From the NCBI RefSeq assembly GCF_027922325.1, contig NZ_BSFL01000002.1, forward strand, positions 496,001-560,000: DNA of 64,000 nt. The letters run 5' to 3'. The stretch is from Methylopila turkensis. Lineage in GTDB: Bacteria; Pseudomonadota; Alphaproteobacteria; Rhizobiales; Methylopilaceae. Shown here piece after piece: positions 37,935 through 46,560 of the stretch (the first letter of the stretch is position 1; each line of letters starts with the position of its first letter). Both the position numbers and the translations under genes were made by a program. The notes below the pieces were generated by a model, which was not told where the DNA came from, searched no databases, and saw only the letters and a program-made list of their open reading frames with translations.

Positions 37935-38507
37935 ATGATTGCAGTCAATATCGCCGTCGGCCCAAGAATGATGCTGCAGAGCGGCGCATGGTTCGACTTT
38001 CTCGACCCGGAAAGCAGCGACTTCACGATCGAGGACATCGCAGCAGGACTGTCTAATACTTGTCGATATGCGGGCCAGTGCTCCGGATTCTATTCCGTTG
38101 CAGAGCACAGCCTGCTGGTGAGCGAGGTCGCTCACGAGCATTCCTATGCAGCCCTGATGCATGACGCCGCCGAAGCGTTCATCGGCGACATCACCCGGCC
38201 GCTGAAGCAGCTCCTGCCTGATTTCAAGCGCATCGAGGCCCGGGTCGAGACGGCGATCTTCGACCGTTTTGGCGTGCCGAACCCGATGCCGAAGGCGGTG
38301 AAGGCTGCGGATCTGCGGGTGCTCGCTGCCGAGCAGGAGCAGATCATGCCGCGCGAGACCTCCCTGTGGGCGTTTACCGACGGCGTCGAGCCCGCCCCGG
38401 TCAAAGTGCGGCTGCTGACGCCGCCGGAAGCGCGAGAGGCGTTCCTCGCGAGATACGCCGAGCTGCACGCCCCCTCGGCCGCCCGGAAGCATGCCCGCTT
38501 TGCGTAA
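37935..38507 (+). CDS. HD-domain phosphohydrolase, YfbR/DatZ-like
   Basis: A 190-residue metal-dependent HD protein. CRYAGQCSGFYSVAEHSLLV (H58) and YAALMHDAAEAFIGD (H76-D77, D85) give the HD metal site; ITRPLKQLLPDFKRIE follows as in phage and bacterial 5'-deoxynucleotidase-like proteins. Established: the family includes YfbR (dNMP 5'-nucleotidase) and the phage dATP hydrolase DatZ. It starts an operon: its last 17 bases overlap the ATP-grasp-like gene. With the PurZ-like gene opposite, DatZ-type removal of dATP is a plausible role, not proven. Confidence 0.8.
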   Translation: MIAVNIAVGPRMMLQSGAWFDFLDPESSDFTIEDIAAGLSNTCRYAGQCSGFYSVAEHSLLVSEVAHEHSYAALMHDAAEAFIGDITRPLKQLLPDFKRIEARVETAIFDRFGVPNPMPKAVKAADLRVLAAEQEQIMPRETSLWAFTDGVEPAPVKVRLLTPPEAREAFLARYAELHAPSAARKHARFA

Positions 38508-39939
38508 CGCATCGTATTTGAGGCTTGTCGCCGATCCGCGGGAGGCCGACGCTGCCGTCGTGACGACGCAGCTCCAGACGCCGAAAATCCGCAAGGACCG
38601 CTCGCTTGACCGGCTGGCCGAGACCGGCAACGTCGCGCAGTTCGTGAGCTTCTCGCCGGACGGCGGCAGGACCCGCCAGGAATTCAGCAGGGTCGCAGGC
38701 CACGCGCCCAACGACCCGTTCCTGTCCGAGCGGCTCGCGCTCGAGACGCTGCTGATGCGCAGCCCCGAGGCGTCGATCAACCTCAGGAGCTTCAGTCCCG
38801 ACGATCCGCGCAGCCGCGAGTTCGTCTACGGCATCACCAATGTCGACGATGCGGTCAACGCGCTCGACCGGCTGTCAGGCGACGGCCTGTTCGTCATCGC
38901 GAACGAGACCGTCGACGTTAAGGACGGCGGCGTGTCAGGCGTCGCGCAGGGCGGCGTCATCGAGTTCTCGCCCGACGACACGCCGCGTTGCGTGGAGAAG
39001 GACGGCGTCGCGTCGCTGCCCTTGCATCTCGGTCTGTCGATGCTCGAGACGGTCTACGGGTTCAGGCCCGAACTCGGCGAGACCCACGGCGCGCGGCTCG
39101 AATTCAGCGTCCATCCGCGGCCGCGCGGATGGCGCCAGACACATACGCTGCTCTGGGAGCATGAGCAGATCGGGCCGGAGCAGCACCGGCCCGCGCTCAC
39201 CTGGCCGAACAATTTCAGCCGGCATCTCGGAGACAAGGCCTACGGCTTGCTGATGGCGTATCTGGTCGGGCTTCCGACGCCGCGGACGACCGTGATCGGG
39301 CGGCGCGTGGCCCCGTTCAGCTTCGGCCTGGCGACCGCAAGCCGTGAGGTCTGGACGCGGACCTGTCCGCGCGAACCCGAGCCCGGGCTTTACACGACGG
39401 TGAAGGGCTGGATCGACCCCTTCGCCTTGCTCGCCGCCGAAGACAAGACCGGCGACGCCATCCGTTCGGTGCTCTGCCAGGCGGCGGTCCCGGCGCGCTA
39501 CTCCGGCGCCGCCATCGTCACCGGCGACGGGTCGCTCGCGGTGGAAGGCCGCGAGGGCGAAGGCGACCTGTTCATGCTCGGCGTGAACGCGCCGGAGCTC
39601 CTGCCGGCGACGATCGTCGACGCCGTCAAGGCCGCTCACCGGCGGCTCGAGGACGCGCTTGGGTCGGTCCGTTTCGAATGGGTCCACGACGGCGACCGGG
39701 TCTGGATCGTCCAGCTGCACCTCGGCGCGACACGCAGCACCTCAAAGGTGCTGGTGCCGGGCGACGCCGAGGACTGGGTTCGCTTCGACGCGCGCAACGG
39801 CCTCGAGAAGCTTCGGGCCGCCTTGCGGACGCTCGGTCCCGGCGCTGGCCTTCAGCTCGTCGGCAATGTCGGCCTGACGAGCCATATCGCGGACGTCGTC
39901 CGCAAAGCCGGCAAGCCCGCCCGCATCGTGGTCGGCTGA
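38491..39939 (+). CDS. ATP-grasp protein like PEP synthase N-domain, function unknown
   Basis: A 482-residue protein. The C-terminal VRFEWVHDGDRVWIVQLHLG resembles the strand found at the end of the PPDK/PEP-synthase nucleotide-binding domain (E..dG.l.ilQ.R). The middle (RHLGDKAYGLLMAYLVGLPT, and ARYSGAAIVTGDGSLAVEG) fits an ATP-grasp nucleotide pocket. No His-swivel or PEP-binding barrel is present, so it would transfer phosphate or ligate something else. It overlaps the HD gene by 17 bp. It ends 5 bp before the opposite ART-like gene. Confidence 0.55.
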   Translation: MPALRNASYLRLVADPREADAAVVTTQLQTPKIRKDRSLDRLAETGNVAQFVSFSPDGGRTRQEFSRVAGHAPNDPFLSERLALETLLMRSPEASINLRSFSPDDPRSREFVYGITNVDDAVNALDRLSGDGLFVIANETVDVKDGGVSGVAQGGVIEFSPDDTPRCVEKDGVASLPLHLGLSMLETVYGFRPELGETHGARLEFSVHPRPRGWRQTHTLLWEHEQIGPEQHRPALTWPNNFSRHLGDKAYGLLMAYLVGLPTPRTTVIGRRVAPFSFGLATASREVWTRTCPREPEPGLYTTVKGWIDPFALLAAEDKTGDAIRSVLCQAAVPARYSGAAIVTGDGSLAVEGREGEGDLFMLGVNAPELLPATIVDAVKAAHRRLEDALGSVRFEWVHDGDRVWIVQLHLGATRSTSKVLVPGDAEDWVRFDARNGLEKLRAALRTLGPGAGLQLVGNVGLTSHIADVVRKAGKPARIVVG

Positions 39940-39944
39940 CCGGA

Positions 39945-40646
39945 TCAGGCCGGCAGGTAGGGACCCTCGTCCTCGGATGAGCCGGGCCTGCGCCAGATCA
40001 GCTTGGCCTTCTCCTCGTGCACGCGGTGGACGGCGAGCACATGGTCGCGGATGTCCGGCACGCCGCCGGTAATGACGAGCTCGACGACCGCGTCCTGCTT
40101 GCCACGAGCCTTTTTCCAGGTGGCGTAATCGTAGTCGGCGACCGTCCTGAACGTGCCCTCTCCCCGTTTCACCGGGTTCATGATGGTCGACCCGCTGTTG
40201 TAGGGGCAAAGCAGGACGTTCTGCTCGTTGGCCTTCACCAGGCTCGCCGTGTCGATCGTCAGCACGACCTGCGGATCGGCGCGATACGCCTTGGCGTGGA
40301 GCAACCGCTGCAGGCGCTTGCCCGACAGCCAGAAGAAGCACTTCTTGTTGAGCGTGCGGTACCAGTCCTCGGGCGTCATCCCGTCGAGCAGGCATTTTTC
40401 GAGCGCGCTGTCCGACATCGGCTTCTGGTCACGCACCATCGCGCCGGGCAGCCCGTCGGCCGCGATCGGAATCGACTCCGGGCGATGCTTCGCCTCGATG
40501 GCGTGGCGTTTCTCGCCGGAATAGCCGTAGAGATCGAGCAGCGCGCTCGTGCTGAGCAGGCCGTGCTTTTTGATCGACGGCCAGCTTCCGTCCATCGCCA
40601 TGTGCCAGAGACGCGGATAAGCCGCGAGGAGCTCGTCGACGGTCAT
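39945..40646 (-). CDS. ADP-ribosyltransferase-fold (DarT/DUF7002-like) protein
   Basis: A 233-residue protein. The N-terminus RLWHMAMDGSWPSIKKHGLL followed by STSALLDLYG fits the H-motif and first helix of the DarT/Tpt1-type ART fold (xYHxT...SIxxxGLLS); as I recall such proteins are annotated DUF7002. The middle has NKKCFFWLSGKRLQRLLHAK. The C-terminus is acidic. Its start ATG overlaps the stop of the kinase-synthetase gene (ATGA, 40643-40646), so the two proteins are probably made in step. ART-like enzymes modify DNA, RNA or proteins with ADP-ribose. Confidence 0.65.
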   Translation of the reverse strand: MTVDELLAAYPRLWHMAMDGSWPSIKKHGLLSTSALLDLYGYSGEKRHAIEAKHRPESIPIAADGLPGAMVRDQKPMSDSALEKCLLDGMTPEDWYRTLNKKCFFWLSGKRLQRLLHAKAYRADPQVVLTIDTASLVKANEQNVLLCPYNSGSTIMNPVKRGEGTFRTVADYDYATWKKARGKQDAVVELVITGGVPDIRDHVLAVHRVHEEKAKLIWRRPGSSEDEGPYLPA

Positions 40647-42280
40647 CGCCAGCGCCTCCGGTCGATGATTCCGCGCTTCTCGAAGCGGGTCGAGATCAAT
40701 GAAACCGGCGCGTTCGTCACGCGCTCGACGCCCTCGATAAAGCGGCGGGTCTCCTCCGTTAGATCCTCGTACTGCCGCGCCTTCTGGTTCTCGATGCTGA
40801 TGTAGTCGGCGAACGACAGGGCGATGTCGGTCGCGCCATTGAGCGAAGCCGCCCGACGCACCTGCTCCCAGTCGAATTGCGCCATGCGGCGCGGATTCCT
40901 GGAGACGGTGCCCTTCTCGGTTTTGGCGATGTCTTTCTCCGGCACGCCGCTGCGGTCCGAGATCACCTTGTACTCGATCGGCCGGGCGATCGGACCGGAC
41001 GTGCCGCCGACGCGGATCGGGTAGGTCCGGGTGACCATGATCACCTTGCGGACCCGGCCGGGCGCGATGCCGGCGTCGGCGAGGCAGCCCGCGGCGGTCG
41101 TGTCGCGCGACGTCACGTTCGGCCATGCGCCTTGCGCGATCGGACCGTCCTCGCTCGGGCAGACGCCGTGATGCAGGCTGAGGTCGGTGCCCTGCGTGCC
41201 CTCCAGAAAGACCTTCTTGCCCTTGGCGAACGCCAACTCGAACAACGGGATCGCGGGCCGCACGAAGTCCTTGAGCTCGCTGACGTCGCGGGCCAGCCGG
41301 ACCGGGATGCCGAGGGGGCTCGGATCGAACCGCCCGAGAATCTTCCGCGCGGTAGCCGCGCCGACGCCCTGCTTGGTCGACCCGATCCTGTCTCCTCGCT
41401 CGAACTCGTAGTCTCGGTCGGCGTCCTCGATGATCATCGCCTGAGGATCGATCGACAGCCTGGCGCCGGTCAGACCGAGCTTGCCGATCTCCTCCAGCAC
41501 CTGCGGCAGGTAGAGCGTGGCGCCGGCGCCGATGACGATGTCCGCCTTCGGATTGGCGGCCGTGCCGGAGGGCAGCTGGATGTACTTGATCTTCTCGGGC
41601 AAGGCCGCCCAGTGCCCGGCGTTCGGTCCGCCGACGCGCACCAGCATGTCGTAGCTCGGGGCGAGGTAGCTGCAGACGTGGCCCTTGCCCTCGCTGCCAT
41701 ATTGGCCGCCGACGGCGACGTCGACGAGTCGCTCGACCTCCAGCGGAAACAGGCCGAGACCCGCGACCGCCTGGGCCGCGACAGAGTCGGGCTCGCAGCG
41801 CGACGCGTCGACGACGCGGTCGGCCACCTCCTTGAGCGACCGGATCTCGCGCTCGGTGGCGCTCCGCTTCAGATCATCGTAGTCGGCGAACTCGCCGATC
41901 GGGCTGTCGCGCTCCGCGTAGCGCGCGCGCAGAATGTCGTCGTCGGCGTCGATGAAGACGTGCCAGACCCGAAACCGGCCGCTAAACGCGCGGCGAATAT
42001 GATCGATCTGCTTCTTGATCCGGATCGAGTCGACCACGACGACGTCAGGACCGTCCTCGGTCAGCTGCTTCGCGAGCGCGTCCGCCACCCACTGGCCGTC
42101 GGTCTCGCGGTCGAGGCGCTCGCCGGCCTCCTGAAGATCTTCCCGCTCGCTTTTCGCACCGGTCGCCAGCAGCAATTCCCGCGTCGACAGACGCTGCGCG
42201 CCGAAGCGCTGCTTCAACACCTCGTAAAAGCTCGTCTTGCCGACGCCGACAGGGCCCGACAACGCAATAAGCACGCGCAT
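40643..42280 (-). CDS. P-loop kinase fused to PurZ-like adenylosuccinate synthetase
   Basis: A 545-residue fusion. N-terminal P-loop kinase (residues 1-165): SGPVGVGKTSF (8-18), then LSTRELLLATGAKS and VVVVDSIRIKKQIDHI, like nucleoside-monophosphate kinases. C-terminal adenylosuccinate synthetase (about 180-545): VDVAVGGQYGSEGKGHV, GGPNAGHWA, GSTKQGVGAATARKILGR, and the aspartate/base loops VSRNPRRMAQFDWEQVRRA and LSFADYISIENQ. E. coli PurA has Asp13 where this protein has Ser196; His41 is kept as H223. Phage PurZ (aspartate plus dGMP to a 2-aminoadenine precursor) has this loss of Asp, as I recall. I have not seen this kinase fusion described. Confidence 0.85.
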   Translation of the reverse strand: MRVLIALSGPVGVGKTSFYEVLKQRFGAQRLSTRELLLATGAKSEREDLQEAGERLDRETDGQWVADALAKQLTEDGPDVVVVDSIRIKKQIDHIRRAFSGRFRVWHVFIDADDDILRARYAERDSPIGEFADYDDLKRSATEREIRSLKEVADRVVDASRCEPDSVAAQAVAGLGLFPLEVERLVDVAVGGQYGSEGKGHVCSYLAPSYDMLVRVGGPNAGHWAALPEKIKYIQLPSGTAANPKADIVIGAGATLYLPQVLEEIGKLGLTGARLSIDPQAMIIEDADRDYEFERGDRIGSTKQGVGAATARKILGRFDPSPLGIPVRLARDVSELKDFVRPAIPLFELAFAKGKKVFLEGTQGTDLSLHHGVCPSEDGPIAQGAWPNVTSRDTTAAGCLADAGIAPGRVRKVIMVTRTYPIRVGGTSGPIARPIEYKVISDRSGVPEKDIAKTEKGTVSRNPRRMAQFDWEQVRRAASLNGATDIALSFADYISIENQKARQYEDLTEETRRFIEGVERVTNAPVSLISTRFEKRGIIDRRRWR

Positions 42281-42592
42281 GCTGACGCTCCCTCCGTCCG
42301 CGGCTCTTCAGGCGTTCTCGCTGATCGCAGGCACGACCAGGGACAGCGTCGACGCGCGGATCTCGAAATTCACGGATTAAAAGTCCCGCAAGAACGAGCT
42401 TGCATTATGGGTGCCGCTTGTCCAGCGGGCGACGCCGCCGACGGTGGGATCGTCGGTCGCGTTGTCGCCGTCCGCGTTGGGGATGTAAGGTCAATGCCGC
42501 TACGACGCCGTGCGGACCGGCGTCGCCATGACGGGACGGGCCGATTTTCGCGCGCGCAGCGCAGATTTCGGACCCTCTGCTGAGGATGGCTT
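42281..42592. other. Divergent intergenic region
   Basis: The 312 bp between the kinase-synthetase fusion (leftward) and the HxlR gene (rightward). It has no gene I can support and no clear palindrome; promoters for both genes are expected here. Confidence 0.4.
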
Positions 42593-43078
42593 ATGAAGCA
42601 GACTCCGCTGCGCGACATGCCATGTCCGATCGCCAAAGGCCTCGACCGGGTCGGCGAATGGTGGAGCCTTCTGATCCTTCGCGACGCGTTTTATGGCGTG
42701 TCGCGCTACGACGATTTCCAGACCAGCCTCGGCATTGCGAGCAACACGCTGACGCGACGTCTCGCGGCGCTGGTCGACGAGGGCATACTGGCGAGATGCG
42801 CCTATAGCAGCCGTCCGAACCGCTACGAGTATCTCCTCACCGACAAGGGCCGAGACCTGCGGCCGGTCCTGGTGGCGCTTCTGGCGTGGGGAAACCGGCA
42901 TTATGCGCCCGACGGCGCGCTGATCGAACTCGCCGATCTCGAGACCGGCGACCGGGTCGACCCGGTGCTCGTCGACCGACGCACCGGGCGCTCTCTCGAA
43001 CAGGGCGTGCGCCTTTCGGACGGGCCTTCCGCCGACGAGGCGTTGCGCGACTGGATCCGCCGCGGCGTTACGCTCTGA
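42593..43078 (+). CDS. HxlR-family transcriptional regulator
   Basis: A 161-residue winged-helix regulator. The N-terminus MPCPIAKGLDRVGEWWSLLI with the conserved Cys, then LRDAFYGVSRYDDFQTSLGI and LTRRLAALVDEGILAR, are the HxlR signature. The C-terminal extension (LEQGVRLSDGPSADEALRDW) is usual for the longer members. These proteins respond to redox or electrophiles. It diverges from the kinase-synthetase gene across 312 bp, and so might control it; no other target is adjacent. Confidence 0.92.
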   Translation: MKQTPLRDMPCPIAKGLDRVGEWWSLLILRDAFYGVSRYDDFQTSLGIASNTLTRRLAALVDEGILARCAYSSRPNRYEYLLTDKGRDLRPVLVALLAWGNRHYAPDGALIELADLETGDRVDPVLVDRRTGRSLEQGVRLSDGPSADEALRDWIRRGVTL

Positions 43079-43111
43079 ACCTTCGTAGCGGCACGAACGA
43101 AACGCCCGCCG

Positions 43112-46100
43112 TCATGTCAGCGCGCACTCCGAATGGGCGTCCGCGCCGACCACGGACTTGGCGATCTCGACCAGATGCGGATGGTGCGTGAAAAACAGCA
43201 CTTGGGTCGTCTTCGCGAGCTCGGCCAGAACCTGGAAGCCGGCCGCCGCACGTTCATTGTCGAAATTCACGAACAGATCGTCTGCGAGAAACGGCAGCCG
43301 GACGCCGGCCGCGACGGATTGCTCGACCGCGGCGACCCGAAGCGCGAGAAACAGCTGATCGGCGGCACCCTCGCTCATGTCGTCGACCCTGACCGCGCTT
43401 CGGCCGTCTTTCAGCAAGCCGAGAAGCCTCGGCGTCTCTGCTTCCGTATCGATGCGAAGGCCAAGATGAGCGCCCACCGTCAGCGTCGAGAACAGATCAC
43501 TTGCGCGCGTCAGCAGCGGGTCCTGAAACTGTTCGCGATATTTCTCGATCGCCCACCGCAGGATCAGCGCCTCGGAGCGCTTCAGGATGTAGTGTTCCGC
43601 GAGAACGTCGAGTTCCGCACGGGCCTGCTCGGCGTCCGCGGCGGCGTCCGCAGCGGACGCGTCGCCGGCGTCAATATCCTCGAAGGCGCGCCGCGCGGCG
43701 CCATGCTCTTCGCCGCGCTCGGCGACCTCGGCGCTGATCTCGGCATGCGCCGCCTCGAGCGCGGCGACCCGCCCGGCGATCTGATCCGGATCGGACGCAT
43801 CGACCGCAGCGACCAGGTCGCCGAGCGAGAACCCGTCGCCCTCGGAGATGATGCGGGTTTCGGTTTCGGCGTGAGCGAGCCTGACGTCCCGCTTCGCTCG
43901 GGACCGCTCGATCGCCGTCGTGAGCGCGGCGCGATCGGCCGCCCCGGTCTCCGTCATGAGCGCGACCAGCGCAGCGTCGGCCGCCTGCAAGGAGGCGTCG
44001 GCCTCCAACGCTTCCTTTTCGCGCCGCGCCACCTCGTCGGCCAGCGTGCGCACGATCGCATCCCGCTCGCGCGCAAGCGTCAGCCGCGCTCTCAACGTCC
44101 GCAAGGTCGCGACGGCGTCGTCGCCCGGAACGCTGTGCCGTTTGGCGAGCGCCTCGATCCTCTCGGCATGATCGCCGGCGTCGCGCTTGATGCCTTCGAT
44201 GCGGCGCCCGAGCTTAGCGTGCGCTTCGACGGCCTCCCTGAGACTGTCCAGCAGGTCGAGCACGACGGCCGCCGTCGCACGCTCGAGCGACAGGCCTGAC
44301 GCCTTAAGGGTCTCGCGCCAGGCGCCGTCGTTCGCCTCGAGCGCCTGCTGCTGCGGTTGGCTGCGTCGCGTCAGCGCCGCGAGATCGAGATCGGCCTGGT
44401 CGAGCTCTTTCTGATCCAGCGCGCGCTGCCTGACGACGTTTTCCGACTGCGTCCTCAATCGCTCGCCGATCGCGAGAATCGGCGCCAGCGCCGCGCCAGG
44501 CGCGGGTTCCGCGTCTCCTATCACCGCCTTGAGCCCGTCAATCATGGTTCGCCGGCGACGGTCGAGAACATTCGCCTCGTCGCGGAGAGCTTCCAGTTCA
44601 ACCTGTTTCGCCTCGACCAAGACCCGGTTCTCCTGCCAGCCGGCGAGCTGGGTCGGATCAAGATCGGGGAGTCCGGCGTCGACGAGGCGCTTGCGCCATT
44701 CGCCACGCGCCTTTGCGAGCTCTTCCGCCGCCAGGCCGGCGCGCCGTTCGGCCTGCCGCGCCTTCAGCTCCCGATCGCTACGATGTTGACGGCTGAGCGC
44801 CAGGCGGCTCGACGCCTCCGCCACGGCGAACCGGCTGTCGGATCGCTCATCAGCCCGGGCGACGGTAAGCTCGAACGCCTCGACGGCCTGGGCCGGATCC
44901 GGGATGGCGGCGCCTGTCAGCATGTGATCGCGCAGCGGCGCCCAATGGGCGGATCGGTCCGATCGCGCCAGCTCGATGTCCTCTCCCGAAATGGCGTGGC
45001 CGGCCTCGAGACCGGCGGCCTCGAGCTCGAAGGTGGCGGCCTCGTCGTCAAGGCGACGGGCTTCGGCGAGCTCCCGCTGACGCTGCCCCTCGAACTCAGC
45101 CAAAGCGGATTTCGCGCGATCGATCTCGTCCGCGGTCAGCACCGGAAGCCTGAGGAGCGCGTCGACCTCGCCCCGCCAGGGCGCAAGTCTGGCGATCAGC
45201 GCCGGCAAGGCGGATTCGCACGCGGTCGCCGCTGACGCTGCGGCGTCGCATCGCTCGTCTGCGTCCGCGCCGAAGGCGCGCGCGGCGTCGACGGCCGTCA
45301 GCAGAGCCTGCGGCGCGTCGCCCGCGTCTGCGGCCTTCAGGCGAAGCAGCGCGCTCTCGCGACGCTCCTCGAGCGTGCGGCGCGTCTCGGCGAGTTCGCC
45401 GAGCGCCGAGGTCAGTTCGCCATGTCGGCGGGATAGATCACGCAAGGAGGCGGCGGCCGCACGCGTCGGCTGGGCGTCCGCGTTCGCGCCCGCCTCGCGA
45501 CGCAGCGTCTCAATGTCCTCCGCAAGACCGTCCTGCTCAGCCTTAAGGCGCACCAGATCGAACGCTGCTTTCTCGCTCGCTCCGGCGCCCTCGACCAGCC
45601 GGTCCAAGGCCTCGGCGTCCTCCAGGATCGTCGGGTCCGCCTCGGTCGACTGGATACGCCCCTTGGCCTCGTCGCGCAGGCGCTCAGCCGTCGCTTTCGC
45701 GCGTTCGGCGATCCCCGCTTCGCTGATGGCGGTCTCCGCAGCCTCGGCGCGCGACGGCTCGATCTCGACCACATCGGCCTGGTCGGCGAGCTGGGCTGCC
45801 TTTTCGGCGCGCAGGCGCACAAGCGGCGCGAGTCTCCGGACGCGCTGCGCGGCGCTCAATTCCTCCAGCACGGCGGCAGACCGTTTTCTGGCGTCCTCGA
45901 GCGCTTGACCGGCGCGCTCGACCGCAGCCTTCGCGTCGAGCCAGACGCGCGGTTTCAGCGCATCATCGCGCGCCGCGCGGCTGCGTTCGGTCAGTTCGCG
46001 ATGCGCCTGGGTAAAAGACCGCTTGTTGCTGGCGTGCGGTCCCCATATCGCGTCGATCTCACCGTCGAGCGCTGCGAGTTTGTCGGAGACGCCCGTCAGG

Positions 46101-46558
46101 CCGGATCCTGCAGCGAACAGGGTGCGCCCGAGGTCGTTGCTTCCCTCGACGATGGCGCGACCGCCCTCGCGGAGCCCGACCTGGTTGAGGCTGAACGACA
46201 AGCGGAACGTATCGCGCGTGTAGCCGCGGAGCATCGCGAGAAGCGGAGCCTCGTCGATCGCTTGGTCCTGAGCGTCGAGCAGCGTGCCGACATTGCCCTT
46301 CCTGCGGCGGCAGGCGAGCCTGGCGGCGTCCTCCTCCAGCTCCGCGCCGACCCGCAACAGCGCGTTGTCGAACACGAAATTGTAGGGCGAGCGCCCGGGA
46401 AACCCGAACAGGAGGTCGGAGATCGCGGCGAGCGAGGTGGATTTTCCGGCTTCGTTGCCGCCGTAGATGATGTGCAGATCGGGATCGCCGGACCGGAAGG
46501 AAAGCTCGCAGCCGTCGAAACGTCCGTAGCGCTCCAGCGCCAGCTTCGCAAAACGCAT
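43112..46558 (-). CDS. YhaN-like AAA ATPase (SbcC/Rad50 relative)
   Basis: A 1148-residue SMC-like ATPase. The N-terminal nucleotide-binding half has YGGNEAGKSTSLAAI (about residues 32-46), followed by long alanine/glutamate-rich coiled coils. The C-terminal half has the VDDMSEGAADQLFLALRVAA signature and LPFLADDLFVNFDNERAAAG Walker B, then FFTHHPHLVEIA. Start ATG 46558 (MRFAKLALERYGRF) is 2 bp after the TGA of the nuclease partner, so they are coupled. YhaN pairs with a YhaO nuclease as SbcC does with SbcD, presumably for DNA-end processing. Confidence 0.92.
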   Translation of the reverse strand: MRFAKLALERYGRFDGCELSFRSGDPDLHIIYGGNEAGKSTSLAAISDLLFGFPGRSPYNFVFDNALLRVGAELEEDAARLACRRRKGNVGTLLDAQDQAIDEAPLLAMLRGYTRDTFRLSFSLNQVGLREGGRAIVEGSNDLGRTLFAAGSGLTGVSDKLAALDGEIDAIWGPHASNKRSFTQAHRELTERSRAARDDALKPRVWLDAKAAVERAGQALEDARKRSAAVLEELSAAQRVRRLAPLVRLRAEKAAQLADQADVVEIEPSRAEAAETAISEAGIAERAKATAERLRDEAKGRIQSTEADPTILEDAEALDRLVEGAGASEKAAFDLVRLKAEQDGLAEDIETLRREAGANADAQPTRAAAASLRDLSRRHGELTSALGELAETRRTLEERRESALLRLKAADAGDAPQALLTAVDAARAFGADADERCDAAASAATACESALPALIARLAPWRGEVDALLRLPVLTADEIDRAKSALAEFEGQRQRELAEARRLDDEAATFELEAAGLEAGHAISGEDIELARSDRSAHWAPLRDHMLTGAAIPDPAQAVEAFELTVARADERSDSRFAVAEASSRLALSRQHRSDRELKARQAERRAGLAAEELAKARGEWRKRLVDAGLPDLDPTQLAGWQENRVLVEAKQVELEALRDEANVLDRRRRTMIDGLKAVIGDAEPAPGAALAPILAIGERLRTQSENVVRQRALDQKELDQADLDLAALTRRSQPQQQALEANDGAWRETLKASGLSLERATAAVVLDLLDSLREAVEAHAKLGRRIEGIKRDAGDHAERIEALAKRHSVPGDDAVATLRTLRARLTLARERDAIVRTLADEVARREKEALEADASLQAADAALVALMTETGAADRAALTTAIERSRAKRDVRLAHAETETRIISEGDGFSLGDLVAAVDASDPDQIAGRVAALEAAHAEISAEVAERGEEHGAARRAFEDIDAGDASAADAAADAEQARAELDVLAEHYILKRSEALILRWAIEKYREQFQDPLLTRASDLFSTLTVGAHLGLRIDTEAETPRLLGLLKDGRSAVRVDDMSEGAADQLFLALRVAAVEQSVAAGVRLPFLADDLFVNFDNERAAAGFQVLAELAKTTQVLFFTHHPHLVEIAKSVVGADAHSECALT

Positions 46559-46560
46559 GC

